DNA of 7,352 bases. Origin: JAPLDA01 sp043783155. Lineage in GTDB: Bacteria; Bacteroidota; Bacteroidia; AKYH767-A; 2013-40CM-41-45. The position numbers were made by a program, and so were the translations under genes. Within the stretch, counting starts at the first letter, position 1, and each line of letters starts with the position of its first letter. Positions 6,823 through 7,352 of this stretch are shown piece after piece. Location: positions 1 through 7,352 of the forward strand of contig JAYVZS010000001.1 of assembly GCA_043783155.1 (NCBI GenBank), in the 5' to 3' direction. The notes beneath the pieces were generated by a model. The model was given only the letters and a program-made list of their open reading frames with translations, made no database searches and was not told where the DNA came from.

Positions 6823-7005
6823 TCAGAAGATTGTTTTTACGGCTACGTAAATAACGCCGGCAATGAGAATGACATCCACTACCAATATCATGTAGAGACT
6901 GATGGGATGTGAACTCTTTTCATGAGCAGTAGAAAGCCCTTGTGAACCACCGGACGGACTTTCGTCTTCCATGTGATTGTACGTTACGACTGGTTCGTTT
7001 TTCAT
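6823..7005 (-). CDS. Small single-span membrane protein, C-terminal anchor
   Basis: A 60-aa protein of unknown function. The first 34 residues are hydrophilic and low in complexity (HMEDESPSGGSQG, then HEKSSH). One hydrophobic span, about 36-58 (SLYMILVVDVILIAGVIYVA), is followed by the end KTIF. It is expected to be anchored in the inner membrane by its C-terminus with the tail in the cytoplasm. The start MKNEPVV at 7005 is preferred over a longer frame beginning at 7047: the extra 14 residues look unconserved, and the A-rich AAAACTAAAAAC sits directly before the inner ATG. The gene has its own terminator and an operator-like site 19-30 nt upstream, so it appears to be a separate unit. No family is recognised; an acidic D45 inside the membrane span is unusual for a simple anchor. 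Confidence 0.7.
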   Translation of the reverse strand: MKNEPVVTYNHMEDESPSGGSQGLSTAHEKSSHPISLYMILVVDVILIAGVIYVAVKTIF

Positions 7006-7023
7006 GTTTTTAGTTTTGCTGAA

Positions 7024-7039
7024 TTGTACGGACAAAAAA
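7024..7039 (-). promoter_or_regulatory. Operator-like site ahead of the 60-aa gene
   Basis: On the minus strand this reads TTTTTTGTCCGTACAA, including the near-palindrome TTGTACGGACAA (7024-7035 on the plus strand). It fits TTGTnCGnACAA, like the site at 6712-6723. It lies 19-30 nt before the start at 7005. The -7 match next to it is poor (CTTTTTTG instead of TAnnTTTG), so it could be a protein-binding site or a degenerate promoter. Confidence 0.35.
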
Positions 7040-7058
7040 GGAACCATAATTGACGGTT

Positions 7059-7283
7059 ATGGAATGGAAATTACAGATGAAAGGAATTGACGGAAGTCCA
7101 AGATTTTTTTTTTCAAAATCAGGTTTTCAAAAAAAATACAGGATGTTAACAAAGACTAAAGAGGTATCGGCTTCCATGCAAAATAAACAAAGTGTAAGGT
7201 TTGATCTGATAACCCGAAAGAAGCAGATTCTGGAACCCGATCATATAAAAGAGCGATATCTTTTTCAGTTTATCAAAAGATGA
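7059..7283 (+). CDS. Doubtful small basic ORF
   Basis: A 74-aa frame from the ATG at 7059, rich in Lys and Arg, divergent from the 60-aa membrane protein gene. It has no signal peptide, membrane span or motif I recognise. The frame runs across a T10 and A8 pair that forms an AT-rich inverted repeat (7104-7136), encoding FFF and QKK, which looks more like spacer than gene. Shorter starts at 7143 (MLTKTKE) or 7173 (MQNKQSV) are possible. No promoter or clear ribosome site is seen. It may be entirely non-coding. Confidence 0.2.
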   Translation: MEWKLQMKGIDGSPRFFFSKSGFQKKYRMLTKTKEVSASMQNKQSVRFDLITRKKQILEPDHIKERYLFQFIKR

Positions 7284-7314
7284 ATTAGTCATAAAACCGT
7301 TGGTGATTCTGGAA

Positions 7315-7333
7315 CCTGCCTCCCGCAGGCAGG
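7315..7333. repeat. Strong intergenic hairpin near the right edge
   Basis: A perfect 7-bp GC-rich stem, CCTGCCT (7315-7321) and AGGCAGG (7327-7333), has loop CCCGC. It can be extended by GATTC (7305-7309) and GAATC (7334-7338) across a 5-nt bulge. This is the same kind of structure as ACCGCC-TGC-GGCGGT at 55-69. No T-tract follows within the window, so it is better called an intergenic repeat than a terminator. Confidence 0.55.
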
Positions 7334-7352
7334 GAATCCTTTCCGCTAACAG

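Noticed and set aside
7104..7136. T10/A8 inverted repeat as a terminator
   Set aside because: The stem is only A-T pairs and is followed by TACAGG with no GC-rich stem; it is more likely simple-sequence spacer.

Overview
The window looks like a chromosomal segment of a Bacteroidota bacterium. Two large secreted proteins end in type IX secretion (T9SS) C-terminal domains carrying a YPNP or FPNP motif. Promoter-like sites fit the Bacteroidota TAnnTTTG consensus, start codons are preceded by A-rich stretches rather than strong Shine-Dalgarno sequences, and spacers are AT-rich and full of short hairpins. I cannot name a genus.

Left part (1-2840, accessory in character). A hairpin cluster (1-81) and a promoter-like site (144-174) precede a small putative lipoprotein gene (319-786). 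A 207-nt spacer built as three nested inverted repeats (842-1048) then separates it from a 389-aa protein (1099-2268). That protein joins an N-terminal winged-helix-like domain, an EVE-like modified-base reader and a C-terminal HNH nuclease, the architecture of a stand-alone modification-dependent (type IV-like) restriction enzyme. The outer arms of the spacer, GCGCATAAC and GTTATGCGC, resemble the core sites of integron attC elements. The same core appears ahead of the lipoprotein gene, so the two genes look like neighbouring cassettes. From 2269 to 2786 I find no gene, only short hairpins.

Junction (2787-3106, minus strand). A broken short-chain dehydrogenase/reductase gene keeps its nucleotide-binding TGGASGIG motif and its NNAG motif. 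It has an in-frame stop, a frameshift, no visible start and no C-terminal half. The point where its homology stops, about 2841, may mark the edge of the accessory segment.

Right part (3170-7005, all minus strand, housekeeping or export in character). A 630-aa secreted PQQ-type (glucose/sorbosone) sugar dehydrogenase homologue lies 28 nt upstream of a 532-aa kelch-like propeller protein. Both have signal peptides and T9SS sorting domains and probably form an operon. Upstream is a 60-aa single-span membrane protein with its own strong terminator. The sugar dehydrogenase and the 60-aa gene share a TTGTnCGnACAA near-palindrome about 20 nt before their start codons. A near copy overlaps the promoter-like site ahead of the lipoprotein gene. 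The right end holds a doubtful small ORF (7059-7283) and a strong hairpin at 7315-7333.

The two observations most worth following are the nested-palindrome cassette boundary and its association with the restriction-type nuclease.
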